In this document: positions 34,191 through 42,658 of the stretch, piece after piece
Layout of the letters: every line of letters starts with the position of its first letter
Numbering within the stretch: position 1 is the stretch's first letter
From: Acidobacteriota bacterium
GTDB taxonomy: Bacteria; Acidobacteriota; Vicinamibacteria; Vicinamibacterales; UBA2999
DNA: 43,830 bases
Reading direction: 5' to 3'
NCBI GenBank assembly: GCA_016192845.1
Contig: JACPTI010000035.1
Coordinates: forward strand, 1-43,830
Program-made: the position numbers and the translations under genes
The notes under the pieces: generated by a model
The model's input: only the letters and a program-made list of their open reading frames with translations
Told to the model about the DNA's origin: nothing
Database searches by the model: none

Positions 34191-34193
34191 CGC

Positions 34194-34307
34194 TCACGCG
34201 GCGCGGTCGCGCCGCTGGCGCTCCTTGCGTTCGCCCCACCAATCCAGAAAAACGATGATTGCGACAAAGAGGATGATGAGACCGATCATCCCGAACGCAT
34301 TCATCAT
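34194..34307 (-). CDS. 37-residue membrane protein
   Basis: A tiny gene coding a single-helix protein: MMNAFGMIGLIILFVAIIVF is the transmembrane segment, followed by a strongly basic tail (ERKERQRRDRAA). Its start overlaps the upstream 65-residue gene by four bases (ATGA at 34304-34307), so both should be translated together. No family was recognised. It is short, but coupling, hydrophobicity and a clean stop support it. Confidence 0.6.
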   Translation of the reverse strand: MMNAFGMIGLIILFVAIIVFLDWWGERKERQRRDRAA

Positions 34308-34501
34308 CGGCGCCTCCGTTCCAGAGCGAGGCCGAAGACCACCAGTGCGAGCCACGCCACCGCGCCCATCGTGATCAACAGCCAGGAAAAAGGCCGTTCG
34401 CCGACAAATTGGCCGAGAACCAGGGCGGCGGCGATAAGGTTGGCCAGGTCTCGGATCGTGTCACTCAGCGCCACGCGCTGCTGCTGATCCAAGCGTATCA
34501 T
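34304..34501 (-). CDS. 65-residue two-helix membrane protein
   Basis: A small protein MIRLDQQQRVALSDTIRDLA with two hydrophobic helices (NLIAAALVLGQFVG; WLLITMGAVAWLALVVFGLAL) and a C-terminal RRRR, matching a widespread group of small bacterial membrane proteins of unknown function. ATG 34501 is chosen over an upstream in-frame ATG at 34612 because the family start is here. It is coupled to the 37-residue gene. Confidence 0.7.
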   Translation of the reverse strand: MIRLDQQQRVALSDTIRDLANLIAAALVLGQFVGERPFSWLLITMGAVAWLALVVFGLALERRRR

Positions 34502-34643
34502 CGTCCCCTCCACTCGCAGCTGAAGCGAGGGGGCCGCCATCGCAAATTGCTCGAAAATGTCGCTGCCCGACCTGCGACGATGGCAATTCTTGCCGTTCGA
34601 TCGTAGCTCCAACCGTGCAATTCCGTCGTACTCCCGGGCACTC

Positions 34644-34649
34644 TATAAT
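34644..34649 (+). promoter_or_regulatory. -10 box of the first kinase gene
   Basis: TATAAT stands 27 bases before the ATG at 34677. No good -35 box was found. Comparable boxes precede the other kinase genes (TATAAT 37924-37929, TATATT 37147-37152, TAGAAT 41733-41738) at 15-27 bases from the ATG, so the upstream regions appear to have been duplicated with the genes. Confidence 0.45.
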
Positions 34650-34676
34650 TCGTCTCGTCCAACCCTCAGCACAGTC

Positions 34677-36410
34677 ATGGCGCTCGCGGCGGGCACGCGG
34701 CTTGGGGCGTATGAGATCACGGCGCTGATTGGCGCCGGCGGGATGGGCGAGGTGTACCGCGCGCGCGATACCAGACTGAATCGCGACGTCGCGCTGAAGG
34801 TCCTGCCAGAGCTGTTTGCCGCCGACTCCGAGCGGCTCGCGCGCTTCAAGCGCGAGGCGCAGCTGCTCGCGGCGCTGAATCATCCAAACATCGCGGCGAT
34901 CTACGGGTTTGGCTTCAGGTCGGGAAACAAGGTGAAGACCGTCGCGCTCGCTGGCGGACCGGCGTCGACGCTCGCCGACAGCAATGGAACCCAGAGCGGA
35001 ACCTGGAACCGTGACGGCGTGATCCTCTTCGCCTCAAGCGGCGTCGGCAATCCGATCCGCGCGATCCCCGCCTCGGGCGGCACGCCGACGCCGGTGACGA
35101 CAGTGGACCGCAAGAATGGCGAGACGCAGCATTGGGATCCGTTCTTTCTCCCGAACGGCCGGCATTTCCTCTATCTGGCGATCGGCAGCAGTACGAGTCC
35201 GGCGAGCGCGAACGGCATCTACGTGGCCTCCCTCGACTCGACCGAGCGCAGGCTGCTCGTGCCTGGCGGGTCGAATGCGATGTACGCGCGAGGACACCTC
35301 TTCTACCTGCAGCAGCAGATGCTCCGGGCGCAACCGTTCGATCCCGAGCGTCTGGAGTTCGCCGGCGAGGCGGTCACCATAGCGGAACAGGTCGTGACCG
35401 GCGGTGGGTCGGGCATCCGCGGTGCGTTTACCGTGTCAGAAACCGGCATCCTCCTGTACCAGACAGGCGCGGCCGAAATCGGAGGCAACGCCGATCCGTT
35501 ATCCCAGCTCGTCTGGTTCGATCGCAGCGGCAAGCGGCTCGGCACGATTGGTGAACCGGCGCGCTTCAGAGACGCGGAGCTCGCGCCGGACGGCAGACGC
35601 GTGGCGGTGAACCTGTTCGACACCGTCAGAAGAACTCGAGACGTATGGCTCGTCGATGCTGCACGCGGACTCAGAACCCGTTTCACCTTCGATCCCCGTA
35701 ATGAAGGCACACCAGTCTGGGCGCCGGACGGAACCCGGCTGGTCTTCAATGCGGAAGGAAATCTCTATTTGAAAGCGTCGAGCGGCGCGGGTGATCAGGA
35801 AGAACTGCTCGCAGACAACCGGTCCAAATCTGCGAACGACTGGTCGTCAGACGGGCGCTTCATCGTGTTTTCCGTCTTTGAGTCTGGCGGAGGGGCCGAT
35901 CTGTGGCTCCTGCCGTTGTTTGGCGACCGAAAGCCGTTTCCGTTTCTCCAAACCTCTTTCGCGGAAGGCCTCGCGTCATTCTCGCCTGATGGCCGATGGA
36001 TAGCGTACGTCACGAACGAATCCGGCAGGAACGAAGTGCTCGTGGCACCCGTCCCCGGACACGACACGTCAGGCACTGCAACCGCACCGCCGACGCCGGG
36101 CGACAAGTGGCAAGTGTCGACCGCCGGCGGCAGCTGGCCCCGGTGGCGGCGTGACGGTGAAGAGATCTTTTATCTTGCGGCGGACAACAAGTTGATGGCT
36201 GCGGAGGTTGACGGACGCGGCTCGGCATTCGCCGTGGGGGCGGTCCGGCCGCTGTTCGATATGCGGGGTATCGCCGCCAACTTTCGCGCCATGTATAACG
36301 TCTCCCCGGACGGACAGCGGTTTCTCGTCGTCTCTCCGTTGGAAGAACCTACGCCGTCTCCGACTGTTCTCACGTTGCTCGTCAACTGGCCCGTCGCACT
36401 CCGGAAGTAA
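34677..36410 (+). CDS. Kinase N-lobe fused to TolB/WD40-like propeller (core deleted)
   Basis: A 577-residue reading frame, intact but internally deleted. Residues 1-78 are a PknB-type N-lobe with glycine loop [15 protein letters not shown], Lys41 (VALKVL) and the C-helix Glu. Then, with no gap, the frame enters a propeller ([17 protein letters not shown]; repeats such as [58 protein letters not shown]). Compared with the paralogue at 37952, about 310 residues, including HRDLKPAN, DFG and the transmembrane helix, are missing. It cannot phosphorylate and should be cytosolic. Neighbours are kinase remnants and toxin-antitoxin genes. Confidence 0.8.
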   Translation: MALAAGTRLGAYEITALIGAGGMGEVYRARDTRLNRDVALKVLPELFAADSERLARFKREAQLLAALNHPNIAAIYGFGFRSGNKVKTVALAGGPASTLADSNGTQSGTWNRDGVILFASSGVGNPIRAIPASGGTPTPVTTVDRKNGETQHWDPFFLPNGRHFLYLAIGSSTSPASANGIYVASLDSTERRLLVPGGSNAMYARGHLFYLQQQMLRAQPFDPERLEFAGEAVTIAEQVVTGGGSGIRGAFTVSETGILLYQTGAAEIGGNADPLSQLVWFDRSGKRLGTIGEPARFRDAELAPDGRRVAVNLFDTVRRTRDVWLVDAARGLRTRFTFDPRNEGTPVWAPDGTRLVFNAEGNLYLKASSGAGDQEELLADNRSKSANDWSSDGRFIVFSVFESGGGADLWLLPLFGDRKPFPFLQTSFAEGLASFSPDGRWIAYVTNESGRNEVLVAPVPGHDTSGTATAPPTPGDKWQVSTAGGSWPRWRRDGEEIFYLAADNKLMAAEVDGRGSAFAVGAVRPLFDMRGIAANFRAMYNVSPDGQRFLVVSPLEEPTPSPTVLTLLVNWPVALRK

Positions 36411-36418
36411 GGACGCGC

Positions 36419-36849
36419 TCACGGGAGCACTTCGAGCGCTTGGGAGAGGCGCGGTCCCACGCGCATGGCGCTGAAGTGGCGTCGGTCTGTCGTGAGCAGG
36501 CGGTACACCTTGCGCCGCTCGGCGACGGCCGCCACCGGGCCGTCGACCAGCCCCAGATTGAGGTCTTTGGACTTCGCGTCGAGCTTGAGCCCTCGCACGA
36601 GATCGGCGGGAAGCGGCAGTTCGTACTCGTAGCGCGTCGCGGGATCGAATACCTCGGCGATCAGCTTGCGCATGGCGGCTCGGTCGTGCCGCAGGAAGTA
36701 GTCGACTTCCGCGAGTACCAGCCCTGGGACGACCACTCGCGTCGCCGACGTGAGAGCGGCTTCGTACTCGGGAAAGCTCGGTGCGCCGTCTGATGTGCGC
36801 GCGAGCGCCCGCAGAAGTCCCCCGTATCGGCAACGATCGGACGGCTCAC
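36419..36849 (-). pseudogene. Broken PIN-domain toxin (VapC-like)
   Basis: A VapC-type ribonuclease gene with a frameshift near its start. The GTG at 36849 opens MSRPIVADTG, the conserved PIN beginning, but a run of five Gs (36819-36823) shifts the frame. One extra G would restore GLLRALARTSDGAPSFPEYE and VVVPGLVLAEVDYFLRHD, and the rest to LVDGPVAAVAERRKV and LLTTDRRHFSAMR is open. A shorter ORF from GTG 36736 lacks the first catalytic Asp. So the toxin is dead unless the indel is a sequencing error or slippery-site variation. It overlaps the antitoxin by four bases. Confidence 0.75.
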
Positions 36850-37073
36850 TCTGTCAGGTCTCGGAAGAGCTCGGACTCGTCCCCAAGCTTTGTATCGATC
36901 GACTCGAAAAGTCTCGTTGTCGGCGGCCGACGCACCCTGTAGTACCGCGACGCGACCACTCGGAGGCCCTTGCGTACGAGATCAGAGGCCGAGTGGCCGT
37001 CCGCGCGGGCCCGCTTCAGAGCGCGAACATCCTCCTCGTCGAGGCGAACGGTGGTGGAAATCAGGCGCGCCAT
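36846..37073 (-). CDS. Ribbon-helix-helix antitoxin (VapB-like)
   Basis: A 75-residue protein: ARLISTTVRLDEEDVRALKRARADG and SASDLVRKGLRVVASRYY form a ribbon-helix-helix DNA-binding unit, followed by a toxin-binding tail (LFESIDTKLGDESELFRDL). It is the antitoxin for the downstream PIN gene, overlapping it by four bases. ATG 37073 is chosen because upstream ATGs extend into a non-conserved stretch. Two ATGTATG motifs one helical turn apart (minus strand, 37088-37082 and 37077-37071) lie at the start and could be its operator. Confidence 0.78.
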   Translation of the reverse strand: MARLISTTVRLDEEDVRALKRARADGHSASDLVRKGLRVVASRYYRVRRPPTTRLFESIDTKLGDESELFRDLTE

Positions 37074-37167
37074 ACATTCACCATACATCGCCGATCCCTC
37101 GGGGCGCAATCACGACACTCAGTGGTCCGGCCCGGCGCGCGCTGCGTATATTCTCGCCACACTTCTC

Positions 37168-37314
37168 ATGTTGCTCTCGCCCGGCGCGCGACTCGGGCCG
37201 TACGAGGTGGTTTCGCTGCTGGGGGCCGGCTTCCGACTCACAGACCGGCTGAACCGCTGTTGCCGGCGGAGGTGGTGCACAAAGATCAACCGGCCGTCCG
37301 GCGACGAGCCGTGA
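37168..37314 (+). pseudogene. Kinase start fragment (stub)
   Basis: MLLSPGARLGPYEVVSLLGAG is the beginning of a PknB-type kinase, matching the starts of the neighbouring paralogues (GARFGSYEVVSQLGTG), but the frame then runs into unrelated sequence (FRLTDRLNRCCRRR) and stops after 48 residues. A TATATT box is 15 bases upstream of its ATG. The remaining gap to 37348 has no gene. Confidence 0.7.
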
Positions 37315-37348
37315 CTCCGACTCCTGACTGCCTCACGATCCAGCACGG

Positions 37349-37594
37349 CTACCGCGCTGGTGTCGGTTGCTGATTCTGAATGACGACGGTCGGGTTCGAG
37401 TTGGGCGGCGGAACAGGCAGGTCGTGCTGTTTCAACACGTTGACGTGTTCCTCCATGCCCCACCGTGCCTTGTAGAGGCAGTCCTCGATTGAGTGTCCAA
37501 TTCCCGTAAAACCTTCCAGGTCCGGCGAATAGAACCCGAAGAACGTCGGATCGTCCGTGGCCTCGATCACGAGGGAGTATTGAAGGTCAATCAC
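37349..37594 (-). CDS. hicB: HicB-family antitoxin
   Basis: An 81-residue HicB-type protein: LQYSLVIEATDDPTFFGFYSPDLEGFTGIGHSIEDCLYKA is the partly degraded RNase H-like fold typical of HicB, followed by MEEHVNVLKQHDLPVPPP. No DNA-binding tail (RHH or HTH) is visible, so autoregulation by it is doubtful. It overlaps hicA by eight bases and is the second gene. Confidence 0.8.
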   Translation of the reverse strand: MIDLQYSLVIEATDDPTFFGFYSPDLEGFTGIGHSIEDCLYKARWGMEEHVNVLKQHDLPVPPPNSNPTVVIQNQQPTPAR

Positions 37595-37790
37595 GCGGCT
37601 TCCCCGTCTTCAGGCCCGCAGCCTTGAGAATAGCGTAGCATGTGCCAGCGGGCACTTCCTTAGCTCCATGATAATCGATTCGAATCAGGCGACCGACGCC
37701 AGCCTTGGCGTAGTATCGGATGGAGCCTTTCTCCTTGAGAAGCGTGAAGCCGTTCTTCTCGAGAAGCTGCACGAGTTCGTTGAATCGCAT
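37587..37790 (-). CDS. hicA: HicA-family toxin
   Basis: A 67-residue HicA-like double-stranded-RNA-binding fold: MRFNELVQLLEKNGFTLLKEKGSIRYYAKAG then IRIDYHGAKEVPAGTCYAILKAAGL. HicA nucleases usually have a catalytic His in G-S-H; here the sequence is GSIRYY, so the His is absent. Some annotated family members look like this, and activity is therefore in doubt. It is the first gene of a hicAB pair with eight bases of overlap. Confidence 0.78.
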   Translation of the reverse strand: MRFNELVQLLEKNGFTLLKEKGSIRYYAKAGVGRLIRIDYHGAKEVPAGTCYAILKAAGLKTGKPRD

Positions 37791-37951
37791 CGCGCGGTGA
37801 CGACGATAGCACGCCACGGTCCATAAGGGCCCGTCGCGCTTTCGTCTGCTTGACTCGCAGATACCCTCTTCACCTTCGTTCAGGCGTCCAACTTGGTCGT
37901 TCGTAGGTCCGCCGGTCCAAGCGTATAATCGCGGCGCTCTTCCAGACCACG

Positions 37952-40613
37952 ATGGCTCTGACGCCCGGCGCGCGATTCGGGTCGTACGAGGTGGTCTCGC
38001 AGCTGGGGACCGGCGGCATGGGCGAGGTGTACCGCGCGCGCGACACCAACCTGGGCCGCCAAGTTGCCATCAAGATTCTGCCAGACACCTTCGCACACGA
38101 TCCGGAGCGCCTGGCCCGCTTCGAGCGCGAAGCGAAGACGCTCGCCGCACTCAATCATCCCAACATCGCGCAGATTTACGGATTTGAGAAAGCGGACGGC
38201 GTTCGTGCGCTCGTCATGGAGCTGGTCGAAGGGCCGACCCTGGCCGACCGCATCGCCCAGGGAGCGATTCCCGTTGACGAAGCCCTGCCTGTCGCGAAAC
38301 AGATCGCCGAGGCCCTCGAAGCGGCGCACGAGCAGGGCATCATCCACCGCGATCTGAAGCCGGCGAATGTAAAGGTGCGGCCTGACGGCACGGTGAAGGT
38401 GCTCGACTTCGGGCTGGCCAAAGCCTTTGAGGCCGAGCCTGCCGCGGCGGGCCTTTCACTCGCGCCGACGATCACGAGCCCGGCGGCCACCAGGCTTGGA
38501 ACGATTCTCGGCACGGCCGCCTACATGAGCCCGGAGCAGGCGCGCGGCAAGGCGGTCGACAGGCGCGCCGACATCTGGGCGTTCGGCTGCGTGCTCTACG
38601 AGATGCTCACCGGCCGTCGGGCGTTCGAGGCGGACGATATTACGGACGTGCTCGCCGCCGTGATTCGCGCCGACCCGCCATGGGACGCCCTGCCCGTCTC
38701 TCTCCGCGGCGGCATCCGAAGCCTGCTCGAACGCTGTCTCGAGAAGGATGCGAGGAATCGCTGGCACGACATCGCGGATGTCCGCCTGGAGATCGAGAGG
38801 ATCCAGCGAAATCCGGGCGAGGCATCGGCGGCATGGTCGCGTGCAGCAGAAGCGAGCTCACGCCCGCTGCGATGGACAATCGCCGCTTTTGCCACAGGCG
38901 CCGTCCTTGCCGGCGCGGTCTCGTGGAGCGTACGGCCCGTACCCGCGATCGACACCGATCCGGTGCGCTTTTTCAACGTCCTGCCACGTGTGGAGTCATT
39001 CGCCTCGGTGTCGCACATCGGAAATATCGCGATTGCGCCCGACGGGGGCCGGATCGCGTACGTTACAAACGGCCAGGTACATGTTCGGGCTCTCGATCAA
39101 TTCGAAGGCATTCCCATCGCGGGAACGCAAGGTGCCGGGAATCCGTTCTTTTCACCGGACGGCCGGTGGATCGGGTTTCACGCGGACGGCAAGCTTCAAC
39201 GAGTCTCGCTGGGTGGTGGCGCTCCCTTGACGATCGCGAGTACAGCCGCCGTGTTCGGCGCGAGTTGGGGACCCGACGACATCATCGTGTTCGGTGGCGG
39301 TGTGGGTTCCGGACTCGACTCTTGCGTGTTCCTGCGTCGGGAGGCACGCCCGAGCCGCTGACCTCTCCCGATCCTGAAAAGGGCGAGGTCAACCACGGCC
39401 TGCCGGACTTCCTGCCCGGCGGCCGACACGTGGTGTTTACCATCGGGACCGGCGAGGGCTCCCGCGTGGCCGTGCTGTCCTTGGAGACCGGTGCATGGCG
39501 CGAGCTGCTGCCGGCAGGCGCGGGCGCGCAGTATCTGTCCGCCGGTTACCTGCTGTTTTCCGAGACCGGCAATTTGCGTCTTGCCGCATTCGATCCTGAC
39601 GCCGGCGAGGTGAACGGACCGATCGTTCCGGCACTTGACGGCGTCCTCTGGGAGAACGTCGCGGGTTTGGAGACCGCCTGGTTCGCCGTCTCGCGAACCG
39701 GGGATCTGGTGTACGTGTCAGGCGTTCTCCAAGAACTCTCGACGCGACCTGTGTGGGTCGATCGGGGCGGCCGGGAAACGCCCATTGAAGTCCCGCCCGG
39801 GTTCTACATCAGTTCCCGCATCGCACCCAATAGCCGCCACATCGCGTTCAACCGGATTGGAAAGAATGGAATTGGGGAGATCTGGGCGCTGGATGTGCAA
39901 GATGGTCGAATGTTTCCGGTCGCCGCCCAGGGAGCCGACTACAACCCGACATGGCGGCGGGACGTTGAGGGAAGATTCACCTTCACTTCGAATGGCGACC
40001 TGTTCGAAACGCTCATCGGCACACAGGACGCGCCCGTGCGCCTGATGCAGCGGGACAACTATCAGTACCCGCTCTCATGGTCCCCGGACGGACGATTTCT
40101 CGCCTTCATGGAGCTCGCCCCGACGGGCACGCATCTCTGGATCATGTCGCGTGAGGGACCGCCGGCGCGCCTCTGGAGTCGGCGTCGAACACCGGTGCAG
40201 CGCGGTTTTCTCCAGAGGGCGATTCGCTCGCGTACGTGTCCGATGAGACCGGGCAGCAGGAGGTGTACATCCGCCGTTATCCCAGCGCCGAACGCGGCCA
40301 ACAGATGTCACGGAACGGAGGGCGGGAACCCGTGTGGTCTGGGGATGGAACAACGCTGTTCTACCGGAGCGGCGATCGCATGATGGCGGCGGACATCATG
40401 ACGAAGCCGGCCTTCCGGAGCGGGCCGCCAGTCGAAGTCTGGAACAGGCCGTACTTCTCTTTGGGGATGTTCGGCGTCCATAACTATGATGTCGCCGGCG
40501 ATGGACGCTTCCTGATGCTTCGCGTTCGTGACGACGCCGCGCCCACTGCCGCCCGGCTCAATATCGTGTTGAACTGGCTGGAAGAACTGCAGGCCCGAGG
40601 CGTCATCCGATGA
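37952..40613 (+). pseudogene. PknB kinase with TolB-like propeller, two frameshifts
   Basis: The most complete kinase of the array. The first frame (37952-39361) encodes the kinase domain: glycine loop [15 protein letters not shown], Lys41 (VAIKIL), HRDLKPAN with His132 and Asp134, DFG at Asp152, YMSPEQARG, and a transmembrane helix (about 308-325, WTIAAFATGAVLAGAVSW), then propeller blades. The frame shifts near 39311-39328, where LLRVPASGGTPEP continues in another frame. It shifts again near 40164-40171 (PPA then LESASNTGAARFSPEG). It ends at 40613. Undoing both shifts gives about 885 residues. The product as written is truncated after 469 residues, with an intact kinase domain. Confidence 0.8.
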
Positions 40614-40865
40614 GGGCGCTCGCGGCTGGCACCCGGCTCGGCGCGTACGAGGTCACCGCGCTCATTGGGCGAAGGCGGGATGGGCCAGGTGTATCGGGCG
40701 ACCGACACCAACCTGGGGCGCCAAGTTGCCGTTAAGATCCTGCCCGATACCGTCGCGAGGGATCCTGATCGACTCGCCCGCTTCGAGCGCGAAGCGAAGA
40801 CGCTCGCTTCGCTGAACCATCCCGACATCGCGCAGATCCACGGCTCGAAACATCAGACGGCTTGA
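40610..40865 (+). pseudogene. Kinase N-lobe fragment with frameshift
   Basis: A second kinase begins at ATG 40610, overlapping the previous stop by four bases. [20 protein letters not shown] is followed by one extra G (40667-40669), after which the other frame resumes GEGGMGQVYRATD, LGRQVAVKIL and RFEREAKTLASLNHPDIAQI, then ends at 40865 (GSKHQTA). The DNA is nearly identical to the 37952 gene over the N-lobe; a 29-base stretch near 40781 is shared exactly. Only the N-lobe remains, and it is not functional as a kinase. Confidence 0.75.
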
Positions 40866-40876
40866 CGAGAACCCAT

Positions 40877-40892
40877 CACGATGTATATCGTG
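40877..40892 (+). promoter_or_regulatory. Operator candidate of the intact RHH/PIN module
   Basis: CACGAT and its inverse ATCGTG flank GTAT, a perfect dyad 11 bases before the antitoxin ATG at 40903. The motif ATGTATAT in it recurs 22 bases later, two helical turns on, at the start codon. This spacing fits binding by two ribbon-helix-helix dimers. Confidence 0.55.
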
Positions 40893-40902
40893 ACGTCAGG
40901 TA

Positions 40903-41172
40903 ATGTATATGCCGATGAAGCGCAAGCAGATCTACCTCGATGCCGAGAGCGAACACCGGATTCGGACGCTGGCGCGGACGACCAGGCTCAGTGAAGCGGA
41001 GCACATTCGCAGGGCGATCGCCTCGTATGTGAAGAGCGTTCCCGATGCCGGCCGGACGGATCACCCGCTGGTGGACATGATCGGCATCTGCGACAGCGAG
41101 AGCGGTCCGATAGACGCTGCGGCACGCCACGACGCGTACCTGTACGGCGCAAAGCGCGGCGCCAAGCGGTGA
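40903..41172 (+). CDS. Ribbon-helix-helix antitoxin (VapB-like)
   Basis: An 89-residue protein: MKRKQIYLDAESEHRIRTLA and SEAEHIRRAIASYVKSV form the ribbon-helix-helix, then a tail carrying ESGPIDAAARHDAYLYG for toxin contact. It starts with ATG 40903 (MYMPM) or the nearby internal ATGs. Its TGA overlaps the toxin GTG by four bases. A dyad operator lies just upstream. Confidence 0.8.
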   Translation: MYMPMKRKQIYLDAESEHRIRTLARTTRLSEAEHIRRAIASYVKSVPDAGRTDHPLVDMIGICDSESGPIDAAARHDAYLYGAKRGAKR

Positions 41173-41585
41173 GACGGATCTTCGTCGACACCGGCGCGTG
41201 GATCGGCGTGGCCGTCGCACGTGACGAGGTGCACGAGGCGGCCGCCGCGTACGCCAGACATCTCGCGGCGCGCAAGATACTGCTGGTCACGAGCAACTAC
41301 GTGCTGGCCGAAGCGTATACCCGCATCCGCTACGACGACGGCCACCGGAAGGCGCTTCTGTTCGATGCCTTGATTCAGGAGATCGTGCGGCGGCGACAGC
41401 TCGCAATTCGATGGATCACGCCGTCGCTGCACGAGGAGGGGTTGGAACTGTTCAGGCGATACGACGATCAGGATTTCTCCGTCGTCGACTGCACGAGCTT
41501 CGTCGTTGCGCGGCGCCTGCGCGTCAGGGACGTCTTTGGATTCGATCATCACTTCGCGACGATGGGCTTTGTCCTGCGGCCTTGA
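41169..41585 (+). CDS. PIN-domain toxin ribonuclease (VapC-like)
   Basis: A 138-residue PIN nuclease with the acidic active site in place: IFVDTGAWIG (Asp7), the Glu in NYVLAEAYTR, Asp in DFSVVDC and Asp in FGFDHHF. It should cleave RNA (tRNA or rRNA loops in known VapC) when the antitoxin is lost. It starts at GTG 41169, within the antitoxin stop. Unlike the module at 36.4-37.1 kb, both partners look intact, so the module may stabilise this otherwise decaying region. Confidence 0.85.
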   Translation: MRRIFVDTGAWIGVAVARDEVHEAAAAYARHLAARKILLVTSNYVLAEAYTRIRYDDGHRKALLFDALIQEIVRRRQLAIRWITPSLHEEGLELFRRYDDQDFSVVDCTSFVVARRLRVRDVFGFDHHFATMGFVLRP

Positions 41586-41760
41586 TGACGGCGGGATGGG
41601 AGCGCGCGGGCCGCTCGCGACGAGAAGGCCTTCGAGGTCGTCACGCGGCGCTGCACGTGTCAGGGCGTGGCCGACGTGCCCAGGCGGGCGAGCGATGGCC
41701 GGCTGGTCATGGTGGACGCACCGATTTCCCTGTAGAATCCGCAGCGACCTCGGGTAGCTG
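41586..41760. other. Gap between PIN toxin and last kinase
   Basis: No gene is supported. A TAGAAT box at 41733-41738 lies 22 bases before the kinase ATG at 41761, the same spacing as in the kinase gene at 37952. Confidence 0.5.
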
Positions 41761-42387
41761 ATGGCCCTGAGCTCCGGCACGCGGCTCGGCCCCTACGCGG
41801 TCATCGCGCCGCTGGGCGCCGGCGGAATGGGCGAGGTCTACAAGGCGACCGATACCCGTCTCGACCGCACCGTTGCCATCAAGGTCCTTCCCGAGCACGT
41901 GGCGGCCGACCCGGAGCTGAAGCAGCGGTTCGAGCGGGAAGCCAAAACCCTCGCCGCGCTGAGCCACCCCCACATCTGTCCCGTGTTCGATGTCGGCAGT
42001 CAGGAGGGGACCCATTTCCTGGTCATGGAGTACCTGGAGGGCGAGACGCTGGCGCAGCGGCTGACGAAAGGGGCGCTGCCGCTCGATCAAGCACTACAAG
42101 TCGGAATTCAGATTGCGGATGCGCTCGCGGCTGCACATCGCGCCGGGATCATCCATCGAGACCTGAAACCGGGCAACATCATGCTGACGAAGTCGGGTGC
42201 GAAGTTGCTCGATTTCGGGTTAGCGAAGAGCGGCACGCCAGCCGTGGCGGGGAGCCTCTCGATGCTGCCGACGACACCACCGAATCTCACGGCACAAGGC
42301 ACCATTCTCGGCACGTTCCAGTACATGGCGCCCGAGCAGCTCGAAGGTCAGGAAGCGGATACGCGGACGGGTAGTGGGCTACTTTGA
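41761..42387 (+). pseudogene. PknB-type kinase cut by insertion sequence
   Basis: A kinase of the same family (GTRLGPYAVIAPLGAGGMGE, Lys about 40 in VAIKVL, HRDLKPGN with His132, DFG near 151, GTFQYMAPEQLEGQEAD). It stops abruptly after ADTRT; the following GSGLL and stop are encoded by the left end of the insertion element. About 70 kinase residues and any downstream helix and propeller are lost or displaced beyond the window. It is more divergent from the 37952 gene than the 40610 stub is. Confidence 0.82.
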
Positions 42388-42427
42388 AAATGGCAATTAT
42401 GCCGTTCACAAACCCGAGATATCGGCC

Positions 42428-42655
42428 TTAGTTGCGGCGGAACACGAATCCAGCAACCAGAAGCATGGCTCCGACGGCCATGAGTAGCTGGCTGTCCTCG
42501 CTCCATCCGGCAGGAAGCAAGCGCCCCTGCCCTCGGTATCCGGTGAGGCCATAAACGAGCAACCCCGCCCCGATCACCCTCAACAAGTTTGCCGTCTGTG
42601 CGCTCATCGCTTCTTCGTTGGCTTCCGTTTCTTTTGAATGGGTTTGTGAACGCAT
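42428..42655 (-). CDS. Small membrane protein (passenger)
   Basis: A 58-75-residue protein with two hydrophobic segments: LLRVIGAGLLVYGLTGYRG and LLMAVGAMLLVAGFVF. Start is ATG 42655 or the later ATG 42607 (MSAQTANLL). The stop of the upstream zinc-ribbon gene (42659-42661) is directly followed by an in-frame TTG, so it may be translated by coupling. No function recognised. Confidence 0.55.
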   Translation of the reverse strand: MRSQTHSKETEANEEAMSAQTANLLRVIGAGLLVYGLTGYRGQGRLLPAGWSEDSQLLMAVGAMLLVAGFVFRRN

Positions 42656-42658
42656 CAA

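Noticed and set aside
34554..34592. Remnant of an insertion sequence end resembling 42385-42405 (both contain TGGCAATT...TGCCGTTC)
   Set aside because: The similarity is about 16 of 18 bases with an indel, and both are small dyads; no other element sequence is near 34.5 kb.
37952..39361. Programmed frameshift in the kinase gene
   Set aside because: No slippery heptamer plus downstream structure was seen at either shift; indels are the simpler reading.
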